In this document: piece after piece, positions 12,970 through 26,345 of the stretch | How positions within the stretch are numbered: the stretch's first letter is position 1 | Layout of the letters: each line of letters starts with the position of its first letter | Source of the DNA: Dermanyssus gallinae | Taxonomy: Eukaryota; Arthropoda; Arachnida; Mesostigmata; Dermanyssidae | Assembly (NCBI GenBank): GCA_003439945.1 | Contig: QVRM01002067.1 | Location: 124,001 to 188,000 of the forward strand | DNA length: 64,000 nt | Reading direction: 5' to 3' | Translations under genes and position numbers: made by a program | The notes under the pieces: model-generated | Databases searched by the model: none | Seen by the model: the letters and a program-made list of their open reading frames with translations, nothing else | Told to the model about the DNA's origin: nothing

Positions 12970-15900
12970 CATGCCATAAATGCGCAAGATTACAATAATC
13001 GTTATTCATACCTATGAGGACAACAAGTGGCACTGACCTCCTGGTGACGATGACGACCCGATGATTATTTTCTTATCCATCTATTTTGTTTCCTAGTGTG
13101 TTGACAAATGAGCAGCGGTTTGGTAACTTTAGTAAGTTTTTCTGTAGCAGTGCGGATGCATTTTAGACCTAGCTCATAAGAGGGTTATCCCTACAAAATT
13201 TGCGGTGGAAGCCGTGAACTGCAAAACGAGTAACAACAGTAGTTAGATTTACCGTTTTGTAGCCGTCATGTCTCATTGCACCAGCAGTGTAGAAGTCAGA
13301 GATCTATTTTAGCAAATGCCTATTTTCCGCTCGTGGCAGTATGGGTATATGCAGCGATTGTTGAAAATTTAAACCGGTGTTTAAACTTTTCGGTGGATCG
13401 CAAGGTATCGGCGTGGAGTTATACGAGTCTGAGTCTTGTGGAACGGTGCAGGCCTACTCCGCGGTCCAAGTAAGAGGTTTCATCCGGTTCATCTTTTTGA
13501 GAATCTACACTATAAGATTTCCCCAGACAATATTTTTAATATAAATGTGTTTTGATCTGTATGCTTGCCTGAATGTCTCAGCTATGTTAGGGGCAAGGGT
13601 TGCTGGCGTTCTTGTTTTACTAAGCTGGCCGAAAATGACAGCGGGGTTTATGGGGATAGCTCTGCCACCCCGTTGTCAATGCTTATTCTGTTTTCCTGGA
13701 GGATTTAGTTAGGAACTCCCACCTCCGCTATAATATTAGTTCGCAGACACTCGTTAAAGAGCGTCTTTCAGTACAAGACCATAGCAAGAACTTCTGATAT
13801 TTTTCTCGCGCGTACCATCGATAGCCTGCCTGGGTACACGCTTAGCGAAGCTACGCCTGGAGTTTTCACGTTCAAGCGCCATCATCTGATTAGCGCAACG
13901 GAATAAGGGGTTGTCGCGCGGGCTATCGCATCGCATGCCTCAAACGTTCCGGCAAAGTAATCAGTCAGAGTTGGGAAGCTGTGCTTCGTCTGCTATTTAT
14001 GTAGTTCTCATGCGGCCTTGCCGTAAAACGGCTTTTCATGCACTTCTGCAAAATATTTTAAAAACCGCGGCCGGTAGAAATTTTCACTGTGTCAAAAATA
14101 GACAAGTGAAGTAGATTGAGGCCAGACGCTTTTCCCGTCTATTTCCGAAATGCTAGGCAGTCCGATCGTAGTCGCCTGATTCACAACGCTGTTGGCAGCT
14201 TGATCTAAACGGTGCCTTCCTTTTATTCGAAACGTGTCGCTTCCGTCTATCAGTCACGCACTTTGTAGATGCATACGCACATTAATCAAGCCATTCGCTA
14301 TGATACGATTTTATCTATTAATCAGCGGGCGAACGATGACATGTCTTGGCCTTTAAATACTGTTAGATTGATTGTGTGCTCTACTGGCTGCTGACTTCCA
14401 GTAGGACAAGTACGTTCATCGGACAATCTGCGTTCATGCATAATCGACGCAGAATATCGCCACATCGAAGTGAACCCTTCCGGTTGATCTGAACTCACCA
14501 GGAATTGGCTCGCTGGGGGCTCAGGCAGCCACGATACAGTATTACTGCCAATCGTAATGACACTAACGGCGCGCGTCAACAAAACCGCACCGTATATATA
14601 TGCACTGGAATATCACTTAGCTTATTGTTGTTGTCATCGTTGTTAATAATAATAATATTTATTATTATTATTATTATTATTATTGTAATATTTGCAGCTT
14701 ATCCTACAATATGGCAACGATTGCCCGTACCGTGCTCGCTGATACTGTTCGGTCGTCGGTCGTATTATTTTTCCGGTGCCAATAGCTCTAGTTGTCTTCA
14801 CTGTTGCCGTCGAGAAAACTGCAATGACATTTCGCACTAGGCGGCCGTTTACAAATAAATCATTTATTAGGATTTTGCTGTGGTGTCAGATCCAGCGTTG
14901 ATATGGTGGTGGTAAGTCGAATCACATTAACTGGCCGGGTCGCTTCTAGCGAAGTTGTGCTGACGAAGAGGAGACACATAATGAAGAGGCGAACGACGCA
15001 TTGGCGTCCAAAGTCTCGATTAGTTCGGCCTAAACGATTGCCTCTTCGGTCCTCTTCACGCCGGGAAAAGAATCGGAATCAGTTCGCAGAGGCAAAGCTT
15101 GCAGGTCACAATGCGCATGCGACAAGCTCGAGCGTCCGTGCGACATTCCCCATGTGTTACGCTGGTCCAGCTGATTAGCTCCAGTAATTTATGGTACAAC
15201 CCAGACACATTATGATGCATTCATTGGCCTTAATTCGGAATGGTTGACCAAACTTCGATTTAAGTCTTTTGAAAAAGGTATATATATAGCAGTTTGACAG
15301 CTATCTGAACATATATATATATATATACATCTTCATGTATACACGTGGACTATGTGTACGACACAGGGACGTAGAAAAGACCCTGTCCGCTTAACAGTCT
15401 TAAACTGCCGAAAACTGCCACAGCATCATTATCAATCACCTGCTTGCTCTATGTGAAGTTACATCCTGTGCTTTACGCGCCTGCTCGCTTGCCCGTCGAC
15501 CGTTGCCTTTTGGCCATCCATCATTGCCGAGGTTGTTTCCTGCATCAGTATGAAGTCGTTGTTTGGCGAGAACGGTTGAACAGAAACGCCTCTGCTTATG
15601 GCGGCTGCGTCATCACAGGCTAATATCACAAACTGGTGTAAGGCTGCGCGTCGAGATGCGAACTCTACGGCAAGCCTCGCCTAAGTTCCGACTTTTACAC
15701 ATTAGTTGAGAAGCTGCCGACATGGCAGCTTTCTTTATTGCCTGCCGAGGCATCGGCTTGAGTAGGGCGAGTAGTATGTCACTTTTCATCGAGCATAATA
15801 ATGGTGCACCTATTCGCAGACAAGCACTACTTCTTCTTCTGCTGTTGACGCCGTTGTTGCGGCTCTGGCCGTAAAACTGGTTTGACCAGAAATGATTGAC

Positions 15901-17390
15901 AAAAACGTTTTTTTCTTTCACAGAAGCACTTCATTGCCTGTACCGATTGTAGAGTGACTCTTTGTCGAGTTCTTCTATAGTTGTGATAAAGACAGTCGGC
16001 GCGTCGAGAGCCGCCGAGTCGGTGACCACGCAATAATTCAACAGATTCGGGGATGTGTCCTCCTTCCAAATGTGTAGTCTGTTTTACCCAAGAGTTTATT
16101 GTTTTGACTTTTTTGACCCACTAGTCTAGCCTTGCTGACTATACGAGCTTGCTTAGCATAAGCTTTGATGAGCTGCTTATTTAGTTGAATTCTTAGACCT
16201 TGACTATTCACCTTGACCTACAATTTCAAAACGAATATCTCTCGTGTACTTTTATAGCAAGACAACAAAAAGCAAATTAATGGCAAAATTTCTACGCGGT
16301 GTGAAATAAAGCACACAGTTTTTCTCACTCGCTCACACTACCGCAAGCTTAACATAAGAAGGATCAAGTACAAGTAAATACTGTTTTTGAGAAACATACA
16401 TATTGTGCGGGTATATAAATAGCATTTAATAAACATGGCTAATAGAGTACCCTTAACATAAGGCACAAAAATGAAGACTACGAAAGTAAACACCGCGCGC
16501 CAGTGTCAGTTTGTTTTCAATGGTACTTAGGTGTATGTAGGTATTGTAGATCTTAAAATCGAAACAGATCAAGGGAAGACCAAATGTTGATACCACAGTA
16601 TTATTGTAAAAATCCCTACTACTAATACTATTATGTGTAATATTTGATGACGGATATAAATAATTTATCCTAACTTATAAAATTAATTCAGCACAATCTC
16701 TTAGCACTCCTTCAAATTGTAAGTTAATGACTAGCGGACACCACTGTTCAGCTGGTCCGATAGGCCGCTGTGGTAAAATACGTCAGTGTAGGTGAAATAG
16801 AGAAGTATCCGGGATCTAAGCGACGCCGTCTAAACTGATACAGTAGTATTTGCAATTTTATGTTATGTTATTCGCAAGGATGAATATCTTATACAGGATC
16901 TTTAGACGACGAGTGTGTTACAAACGCATCTTGAAGAAGAATGCGCATTTTCATTACTAATTCCAGCATAACGATAGAGTTAATTCTTAGCTCAGAAGAG
17001 ATGAAGCCCATTAAATCGTGTTTCGTGCAATCGTCTAAATTATTTCAGAAACATCCGCGTTCTGAGATCAAAGATGATCTCTATCGTAAATTTTGTAGTT
17101 TGGCTCAGACACTCGGCTGTTTGCGTCTCGTCGTGCTTGCCAGCGTTCTCCCATAAGAGTTTGGCCTATTGTGTTTGAAATTCCCAGTTTGGCCGGGCTG
17201 GTCTGGACATGATGCTGACATACGGCCGGCGTTTCTTTTAAGTTAGGTTACAGCAAACGCTTCGTACGCTTTTTCTCGCCGGCATAAGTGCGGCAGTTCA
17301 ACATAATCCGACAACTCTCTATGGGCACGAAAGACGAAAGAAGACGAGACACACCGTTGAAGGATGGGCTCCTCCTCTCACTATGGTTGA
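12970..17390. other. No gene seen
   Basis: Unique-looking, A/T-leaning DNA with a TAA/ATT array at 14645-14694 and a small TA run near 15311-15326. No frame shows a domain. Confidence 0.4.
14645..14694. repeat. TAA then ATT trinucleotide array (inverted)
   Basis: Four or five AAT units turn directly into about eleven ATT units, so the two halves can pair as a hairpin. Confidence 0.85.
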
Positions 17391-17399
17391 AGTCAATGT

Positions 17400-18190
17400 C
17401 AGCTCGTTGTTGTTGCTGTGGCTTTTGCTGCTGTTGTTGTGGTAGAGGTTTTTGCTGATGCTACGGTTACTGTGATTTGCCGTGTTGTTGTTGCTGTTGT
17501 TGCTGTTCTGTAGTGGTTCTTGTTGTTCTGTAGTGGCTGTTGTTGCCATTAGTGTTGTTGTTGTCGTCGTGATTAGTTGCCGACAGTTTGCACTTACTGA
17601 TGTCTTGTACTGTTGCTGTTGTCGTTGTTGTTTGGCGTTGCGTGTGGCTTTTTGTCAGGCTGCGTGTCGAGGCTGACACTCGCAGACGTCATTCGTTTAC
17701 TTGTTTGGCTGGCCTGTAGGCTGGCGTGAGCAGTGCCTCTGGATAGCTCTAGCATCTTGTTTCTGGTCTCTGCTCCAATCTCCTCTAGCCGATGGCTCGG
17801 TCATCCTGCTCCTTGTTCTCCTGTTGTCGTCTCCTGTTATTAGGCACATTTCTCGTTGCTTTGCTGTTTTAACTCATGTTGTTGTTGTCGTCATCGTCGT
17901 CGTCGTCGTTACTGGATGGAGCGACGTTAGTGGGTGTGTGTGCATGCGTTCGTGTGTCTTCATTTGTTTCGCCACTCTTACTGGTGATGTTTGGTCGCGT
18001 ATTTGTGTGTCTTCGCTGGTGCTATTGTTGTTGTTGTGTTTTCTGAGTAACATCTCCGTGTCTGTGTGTGGCTGATTGAGCGATAGCGTGCAGCTTGTCC
18101 ACGCCTCATAGCATCATCGTCATCATCATCATCGCCACCATCACCTTCTTCTTCTTCTTCTTTTTTCTCTTATTTTTGTCGTCGTCTTTC
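17400..18190. repeat. TTG/GTC/CTT trinucleotide-rich block
   Basis: Repeated TTG and GTC triplets at 17400-17640 and 17880-18020, then CATCAT and TTC runs at 18110-18165. The 124-codon and 111-codon plus-strand frames here are hydrophobic because of TTG, GTC and TTC codons, not because of a real protein. Confidence 0.75.
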
Positions 18191-18939
18191 CCAGCCACAC
18201 CAGCAGTAGCGGCAACACCAGACCAGCAGCTGAAGCACCGAAGTTACCATCATCAAGAAGCAAGATCATCAACAGCAATAGCGCGCAGAAGCAATGTCGT
18301 TTTGTCGATAGCTGTCTTTTCTCTCCCTGCCTCCTCTACCTCTTCCCCCGCGCGCTATCTCTCTCTCTCTGTGCCCTCTCTCTCTAAGAGTCTCTGGTTG
18401 TCAGAGTCCAATAGTAGGAACACGATGTAGAATAAGTATGAGTCGGCCGCAATCGTCCGGTTCAGTCTGACCGACCCGCCCGCCCGACCGGGCACCTGCT
18501 CAACGCGGTTCTCTCTCGCTGCCGCAGAGGAAAAGAACCAACGCTGGTAACGCAGGGTAACGAGTTGGCTAGCTGTACCGCCGCTATAGCGCTGTGCGGA
18601 GCGACGCTCGTTTCCGCCACACAAACCAGCGACTGTGCCACTGTTGCACAAACTGTCGCTAGTCACTTGCAGACTGCATTGTTTGGTGTATTACGTCCCT
18701 CCCTAGCCGAACGCCTTGTGAATTTACCGGTGCTCGTTCTGCAAGCAAGTGCATACTCGTCCGTGGAATGTGCCGGTATGTCGCACCTATCACAATGATG
18801 TGCTAAGCAGACGAATTCCATCAAACTCATCTATCTCTGAACCGCCAGGGCGTCTCCGGTGAGGGTTCCGTCGTCGAGGAACCACGGTCGATTCAAGGTC
18901 GTGGATAGTGACGCAAATTATAGCAGGGCCGCGCAGTGC

Positions 18940-19515
18940 TCACCTTGTTGAACACCGAAGCATGACTCGGTGAATTCCTTCTGCTAAATCAACTTGGAGA
19001 ACTTTACATATGGAGTACCAGCGGGTATAATCAGGGATAGTAAGAGCAAAGAACCTTAAGTAGGTGGTTTCGTCTAAGTGTGTTACAGGCGCTTTTGAAC
19101 AAATACATCGCTTCGGAAATTGAGTGCAGGCTTTACAGAGGTGATTCGTGATGCCGCAGAGGCGGCAACTTACGGCAGAACAGAGACATTTTGACCTGAC
19201 CTCGTTTAGGCTAAAGCATCTGTAACAATACTGAGGCTCTCTGTGGAGCACCTCGCCGTGGGTTTTCAAGCCGAGACAAATTTCAGTAGGAAATTCAATG
19301 CCCGCGAAGGTCAAAATAGCACTGTCTGTGGGCAGAAACTGCATATCATTGACAAGGTCATTATTGATTAGCGTATGTACACCACATATTTTCAAAGCAA
19401 TTTTTCTTTAATGTGTCGAACTATATCAATAGACATTTTGGTAAATTGGTTTCTCAAATCGCCTGCCGTCGATTGAGAAGACAATTGCGTTCAGCCGCTC
19501 CTTGCTCACAACTTT
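18940..19515 (-). mobile_element. Decayed non-LTR retrotransposon ORF1 (gag-like) fragment with zinc knuckles
   Basis: The minus-strand frame 18940-19395 resembles the nucleic-acid-binding ORF1 protein of Jockey/CR1-like LINEs, which coats retrotransposon RNA. A hydrophobic segment, PTDSAILTFAGIEFPTEICL, matches the family pattern before the knuckles. It is followed by EPQYCYRC and two Cys clusters at 19126-19227. The first is C-x2-C-x4-E-x4-C, with Glu where His is expected. The second, CRLCGITNHLCKAC, is a perfect C-x2-C-x4-H-x4-C. A third cluster (CIC...H) is degraded. Upstream coding sense continues to about 19515 (KVVSKERLNAIVFSIDGRR) but only through stops and frameshifts, and no ATG begins the frame. 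No endonuclease or reverse transcriptase was found nearby, so this is a dead fragment. Clade assignment is not possible by eye. Confidence 0.62.
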
Positions 19516-19839
19516 AGGGGCAGTCACGTTTGGCGCTGGTTTTCCACCCATACCGACCTCAGTCTAGCCCTCTGTATCGCCATTCGATTTGGAGTATCTA
19601 CCATCGAACAGACTTTCCCGCGCTACCAGGCGACTCTCTGTCAAGACAAGCGAACTGTCGACGGTTGCCTGCCCAGGGGCCGCGCTATATCCAGCACGAT
19701 CGCTGGCGCCGCTTATACATAGCAACACCTGGAGTTGACCACGGCACCGTGGCAGCGTTGGCGTCTCTCGGCTGCCTTCGGGGCGGCCTGATCGGTAGCC
19801 GTTTGACCTGGCGCTGACTCTCTGCCTGTTTCTCGTCGC

Positions 19840-20050
19840 GTTGTTGTTGTTGTTGTCGTCGCTTGTTATTTTCTTATTCTTCTTTTTCATGCCGTTTTCC
19901 TTTCTACTTTTTGGCGGAGAGCGGACGGCCGCCGTTGCCGCAGTCGCTGCGGCACCGTCGCTTTGTAGAAGTAGGTAGTTGTTGTTGACGTTAGTTAACC
20001 GGAGGCTGCACCTTGTTGTTGTTGTTGTTGTTGCCGCCGTCGTCGTTTCT
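19840..20050. repeat. TTG/GTC trinucleotide cluster
   Basis: TTG runs at about 19840-19865 and 20013-20045 bracket a GC-rich stretch. Confidence 0.75.
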
Positions 20051-20334
20051 GCTACGATGGGATTTCTGCTATGATGGGTCGCACTTAGGCGAGTGTACAA
20101 TACTTATAACGGGTCAATACACAGCATAAAATATGCATTAGAAAATTAAGTTGCACACTAAGAGGTAAAGCTAATAAAACCGCGAGCGACGAAGACGCCC
20201 CTTACCGCTAGAATGTAAACATTTCAATTTTTCAAAATTTGTTTATTGTGAAGCCAGTCAGCTAACCGAGCGTATTTAGTTATCTATCGCTGAGCAGGGG
20301 AATGCCTATGTTATCGTTTATATTTTACATTGAG

Positions 20335-20458
<124 letters not shown>

Positions 20459-20983
20459 TTTATGAGCCTCTAGAGGATTATTCGATTCACAATTGGCGAC
20501 TCCACTTATACATGACGTACGCGAGACGAATATTTCTGTTAACTATAGAAAATGCTTTACCTCTTCCCCAAAAGTGCTGGTTGCAGTAAGTATTTTTTAC
20601 TAGACCGGCATTACCTATAAAGAAAACCTCGTACTGGTTATGTTAGTAATTAAATACTATAACGCGGTTGTATTTCTAGTCAGGAAACAAAAAGAGAGCT
20701 TTTGTGAAGCCATTGTCGATATGCTGCTAGCTACTTTTGCCATAATAGTGGTCGCAAAAGCAGCATGACTTTTACAATAAGTAATGTGATGTAAGTATTA
20801 TAATGTGGACTGTAACAACAAATAACACAAAAGGTGCCAGATGATTAAGTGAGATGGTATTTTTCTGTCTGACCACCCTTGCGGTCACTATTGCAGGTAT
20901 TTTGGCTGAAATTATTTATCGCCTCACTGTTAGCTGCTCTAAACGATGCTGTCATTTTTATCGCTTTTATCGTGATTGCTGTT

Positions 20984-20985
<2 letters not shown>

Positions 20986-21045
<60 letters not shown>
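20986..21045. repeat. TAA trinucleotide array
   Basis: About 20 uninterrupted TAA units. Confidence 0.97.
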
Positions 21046-21049
<4 letters not shown>

Positions 21050-21429
21050 GATGTCATTAGTTAATAGTGAGAAGATGACAATCATAGTGATGAAGATGAT
21101 GAAAATGATGATCATAGTGATGCTGGATATGACTATCATAATTTGTATGATTATTTTTGTGTTCTATCGCTGTTACCGCTGCTGCTGCTGCCGTTATTGT
21201 TACTCAATGACTAATTGACATGTCGGCTGGCGACGAAGCTAATTACGCCACGACATGACACGGCAGCGTTTGCCGTTGTCGATTATGATGGCGACGACGA
21301 CAACGACGACAACGACGACGACGGACTCAACCGTTGGCCGGTTCTGTCTCACTCATTATCAACCAGCCAGCCAACCAACCACCCAGGCAGGCAGTCAGGC
21401 AGATAGGCTGCGAGTCAACCGGCGAGCAG

Positions 21430-21550
21430 CCGACGATGATGACAACACCAACAATAACAACAGCAACAGCAACAACAACAATAGCAACAATAACAACAAC
21501 AACAATACCAACAATAACAACAACGACGACAAAAACGTGAACAACGACAC
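21430..21550. repeat. CAA trinucleotide block
   Basis: CAA/ACC/ATA triplets following a GACGACAAC stretch at 21290-21325. The Asn- and Thr-rich frames are artefacts. Confidence 0.85.
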
Positions 21551-21656
21551 TGCTGGTTTTGTTTCTGCTAGAAATAACTACGTAGCTAAAGTGAAGCGGA
21601 TCGTAAACTGCCCACGTCCGCGGCCGGGCTGTGCGCCACAATTAGTACATATACAC

Positions 21657-21687
<31 letters not shown>

Positions 21688-22190
21688 CTGTGTGATTAGA
21701 GAAGGCAGTTAGCGTTGGTCGCCGTAGCAGCAGCATATACTATGTCGATCTAAATTGGTTGGTCTGTCTCATTAAAACGATGTTGATCACGTCGTCCTCA
21801 GCCGTTTGCCAGTTTTTCTATCTGTCCGCCCGCCCGCCCAGACAGATGAGAGAAGAACTATCTAAAGGTTAAAGACGCGGATTTAGCGGCGTAACGTGAT
21901 TGGCAGGCCGTCGCTTGACGTGCCCCTTTCTCTTACTGCTTACCCTCTACCTCTCTCTTCTCTCTCTGTTTCTTTTTCTCACTCTATCTTTCCCGTGTTC
22001 GTTCGTCAATCTCCATCGGCCGAACTAACTGATTAATAATAGAGTTGAGGGGTAGCGGGGAAGCAAGTGGGGGGTAGGGATGTTCCATTAGCACCAACAA
22101 CAGCGGCACAAGCAGCAGCAGTAGCGTCGAGACTGCCGTTTTGGTTGTTGTCTTATTAAGGCCGTTGTTGCTGTTAAATAAAAAGTAGAA

Positions 22191-22262
22191 GTTGTTGTTG
22201 TTGCTGTTGTTGTTGTTATTGCTGTGGCTGTTGTGGTTGTTGTTGTTGTCGTCGTCGTCGCT
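22191..22262. repeat. TTG/GTC trinucleotide array
   Basis: TTG units grading into GTCGTCGTCGTCG. Confidence 0.9.
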
Positions 22263-22539
22263 GCTGTGTTAGTAGCAGACATCTCCGTAGTAGACGTGAT
22301 CGTTGCGGAAATCGTAGTATGCCGGTAACCGTGTCTGTTCATTTGTCTGATTGTCTGACGTTGGTTGGTCCGCGCAGATCAATGGCAGGGGTCCGGCAGC
22401 GGTCGTGGCCAGAGCTGCGTGGCGTGGCCTGCCCGAACGGCTACCGACTCTGTGCCGGCGAAGTAGCAACCGATCGAAGTTGATTTAGCTGCATGAGACT
22501 CTGCTCCTTTTCTTATCTTTTTGCTCTCGCCTGCGAATT

Positions 22540-22553
22540 TATATATGTATGTA

Positions 22554-22605
<52 letters not shown>
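22540..22605. repeat. TA dinucleotide array
   Basis: TA array with GTATGT and TACATA interruptions. Confidence 0.95.
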
Positions 22606-22606
<1 letters not shown>

Positions 22607-25278
22607 TAGAAAAAAAGAGATGCGTGAAGAAAACAGGGATGGAACGGAGAGGAAAGAGATTGATGAGTATTGCTTGGGGTTTTCCACGCTCGTAGCATTA
22701 TAAACGCTTCGTTCAAATGAATGAAATCCAGACAGCCAACCAACCGCACTGACAAATCAGCTCAGTCAAGTCGATACCGCTTTGCTCTACCGCCGTCACC
22801 GCCGCTGCTGCCGCTGCTGCTGCTGATTGCTCACTACGCCCATACGTCGCCCTCACAGCAACGGTCTGTACTCGATTTTACCCTATATATATATATAAAT
22901 ATATAGATGTTCTACTGGGCGTAAATAAAGTTAACCTTCTCTCTTTCTGTCGTTCTGTCTCTCGAGCCAATTATGAATCGAAATCATAACGAATACATAC
23001 TACGAATATCTCGCTGGCACAGAGTAGGCTAGTAGTAACTACATTATCGTCATAATCGCATGTCATTACTGTCGTGAGATTTCCTCGCCGGTCGTGTAGT
23101 AGGCTACTAATTATTTATATCGTCATAATGGCTTGCAGCTTTTCCATTAGTAGAAATCGAGTTTATTCATTTGGCATCAAGCATATTGCGTCGTCGTTGT
23201 GGATGCTGAATCTGGTGCGGTCAGAAAGCGTTTTGGATCTATATGTTACTTTATATCCATATATCTAACCGTTGCTGCAGCTTTTGCTGCTGCTGTCTTC
23301 GTTTTAATAGTAAAAGCAGTTGTTGAGGTTGTTGTTATTGTCATTGTTTATTGTGGTGTAATTAGTACCGGTCAGAGGATATACGTCTTCTGACTGGCCG
23401 ATTGCTTGAACCAGTTACCGAATTGATAATATTATTATTATTATTATTTATCATCATTATCGCTAAGAATGATTGGCTCATTCTGGGCGCCGCCTGCCCG
23501 TTCACCTATATCGCCAATGTCAATGAATTAGCTCTTTATCTGGCCAGCGTTATAATGACGGCCTTTGTAAGTCTGGCAATAAATTGTCCCCCTTCAACGA
23601 TAGTGGTCACGGCGCCGCAGCTGCTGTTGTTCTTGTTACTGCCGCCTTTGTTGTTGTTGGTTGTCTTTATGGTTGCACGCCATGCTCATGCCAATGTCGC
23701 TCTTTTTCCATAGTTTGGCTTTTGTTCTGATTTTTCTGGTTGTTTTTGTTGTTGATTCTGCAACTGCAGCTACCGTTGCTGCAGCTGCTTCTGTCGTCGC
23801 CGTCATCATGTTTACTGTCGACATCGATGCAGGTAGTGTAGTTAGTCGAATGCGAATAGCGCCTTGTTCCTTTTATTGCTGTCGTCTGTCTCTGTTCGCA
23901 ATGTCGCTTGTCTTACGTTCGTCCTGTATCTAAAAGAAGCACAACCATCTATTGATGGCGGCTATATTGTATGACTGTGTATTTAGTATAGCATTCTGCG
24001 TTAAAGTTTGATGCGTAAGTAAATATCCTCTATTCGATAACTTCTCGAATAGACAAATTTTAATTTTCAGTACACTGGAGATAGATGTACTGTATAAAAA
24101 AAAGCGCGTTAATGACGCTTATGAAGCTAGTTTTACATTGAGACAGGTGTCAAGTGTAAGCGGTGCTTAAGCAATAACCAAACACATGTTTATCTTGGTC
24201 TGTTTGTATTTTAACCTCTGCAGCAACCAAACGCTTGCTTTTTCAACGCGGCTCGTTTTCTGTGGTCTAAAACTAGTAGCCTACACAAATGTTATTGTGC
24301 TTCTAAATTTTAATTAAAACCTTAATTTATGTGAATCAGTGTAACGCGGCAGTAATCATGCATGGCATCTGGAAGACCGTTAAGTGTCAAAAATGCCCCA
24401 CTTTGCGAGGTCCTCGGGTACGCATGCAAACAGGTAGTAACAAAGCTTAGTTCAGGCGCAGCACGCACCAGGGCTGCGCATAATGTGTGGGGTTCCTTTC
24501 GGCAATATCTGTTCGCATACGGGCAGACGTTTTCTACGTTATGTAGAAGGACTTATTTTATGTTCTGTAATGCTTCAGAAGGTTAGGCGTGCGAGCGGGC
24601 TGCAATTCCGTGAATAAGCTTAACTTTTTATTTTTAGTTGATTGATGCAAGCACCTCTCTAGCTTGCAGTATGTGCTTCCAAAGACCTAACTTTAGCCCT
24701 ATTACATACGTAGGTGTTTAGAGACCAAGGCGTTAGTTGCGCCCAACTAAATGAAACTACGTATCATTCCCACTGTACTTGCAGTACGACGACCACTCGT
24801 TTACCTTGTTCTTTCGTACACATGCGATCGCACAGGATTACGCAACGGCAGGGTCGTCAAGGCTTTGTGCTAGAAGCAAGCTACGAATTCACGATGGATT
24901 CACAGCTCCACGCAGGCGATGATTTGAGGTTAGGCGTAGAGCAGCGGGTAGAAGAGTGCCCGGAAGACGTACGCATGAAGTGCTCAAAACGAAACCTCAC
25001 CGCCATTTTGTTCGTCACCGCGTTCTTCTTCATGACCGTCGTCCTCGTCGACGAAGACAACGACGATGGCGACATGGCGGTGGCGGCAGCAGCAGCAGCG
25101 AATCTCCACCCGAATGGCCTAAGGACCAAATGATTGGGTGGGTCTGCTACTCATCCCGCTTCATGATGACCCGGGTTAAACGGTGTGCGATAGGATCGTG
25201 ACCTGATCCCAATTTCACGCCACTGCCTGGTACGCGTTGCCTGAGTACTACTGCTTGTGGTGCCGCTACAGTCTATCA
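22606..25278. other. No certain gene seen
   Basis: Short TTA, CTG and TTG runs (23430-23450, 23275-23345, 23620-23660). The one frame that drew attention is the doubtful open frame at 24894-25133. Confidence 0.4.
24894..25133 (+). CDS. Candidate small open frame with one transmembrane segment (doubtful)
   Basis: A 79-residue frame starts MDSQLHAGDDLRLGVEQR. It has a basic flank (MKCSKRN) before a hydrophobic stretch at residues 34-52 (LTAILFVTAFFFMTVVLV), then an acidic run DEDNDDGD and an Ala run, ending at TGA. The pattern, with N-terminal charge and one membrane segment, would suit a type II membrane protein. Codons are G/C-ending, like those of the ladybird exon. Against it: the antisense frame and the third frame are also open and G/C-ending, no good donor precedes the stop, and no family was recognised. 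Confidence 0.2.
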   Translation: MDSQLHAGDDLRLGVEQRVEECPEDVRMKCSKRNLTAILFVTAFFFMTVVLVDEDNDDGDMAVAAAAAANLHPNGLRTK

Positions 25279-25293
25279 CCCCCCCCCCCCCCC
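25279..25293. repeat. C15 homopolymer
   Basis: Fifteen consecutive C. Confidence 0.95.
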
Positions 25294-25391
25294 AGTCGAC
25301 CTCTATAATCGGCCCTCCATCTCTTGCTTGCATTAGAAAATCATAGTGGACAGGACGCCAATGCAGGCAGCAGCAGAGGCAGTAAAAAAAG

Positions 25392-25492
25392 ACAACAACG
25401 CGAACAACAACAACAACAACCATAACAACGACCATAACCACAACAACAACATCAACAACAGCAACAACAACAGCAACAGCAACAGCAACAGC

Positions 25493-25534
<42 letters not shown>

Positions 25535-25990
25535 AACAAATGCATGAACCACGAGTAATAATACATCTAGACCCTCAGACAAATCATTGTCAGTATGATA
25601 CGCATAATACAACACTGACAAAGAAATCAAGGAAGAAAGCCAGCAACTAACCGTGACAATGGTTGTTGGTATGAGGTAATATAAACTGACACGTTCACAT
25701 TAATACAACAACAACAGTGACGAGAACGCCAATAGAAACAACAGCAAAAACCAGCAACCACAACAACGATGATAACTACCGTGACAGCTGCCTGCTTACC
25801 ACCGCAACAACAAAAACAGCAACAACAACAATAGAGCAAAAACAAGCTACATCAATAAACAAGGGCAATCATAGCAGCAACCGCTGCCGGGAGGATGACG
25901 ACAACAACAACAACAATGACAGTAATGATGCCGGGAATGCCGGGAGGACAACAACAATAACAACAATAAAACGAACAAACGAGTTACACC
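25392..25990. repeat. CAA trinucleotide-rich block
   Basis: Dense CAA/CAG/AAC at 25392-25539, then looser CAA through 25990. A short unit containing GCCGGGA recurs three times at 25887-25947. Confidence 0.85.
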
Positions 25991-26277
25991 AAGATAATCA
26001 TAACCAAGGGTAACAATAACGGTGCGAGCGTTGCCGGAAGAGGGAACACCATGTTTTCAGGCTAATCACTCACTTGGCAGACGTACTCCACCCGACGACG
26101 ATTTGGATAGCCACCACCGCGCGTAATTTTGTGCTACTAATGTAGAAACTCTGACACTTCATGGTTCTTGAACGTCGCGTGCGTCTGTTTATGTATGGCT
26201 GTGTGTGTGTGTCAATTCAGGGCGCGCCCGCTAACATATCTCATCTCGCCGCCTGGACGATGGCCGCACACGCCTTG

Positions 26278-26345
26278 TAACAACAGCAACACCAATAACA
26301 ACAGCAACATCAACAACAATAGCAACATCAACAGCAACATGTATT
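26278..26345. repeat. CAA/CAG/CAT trinucleotide run
   Basis: Short imperfect CAA-type run. Confidence 0.8.
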
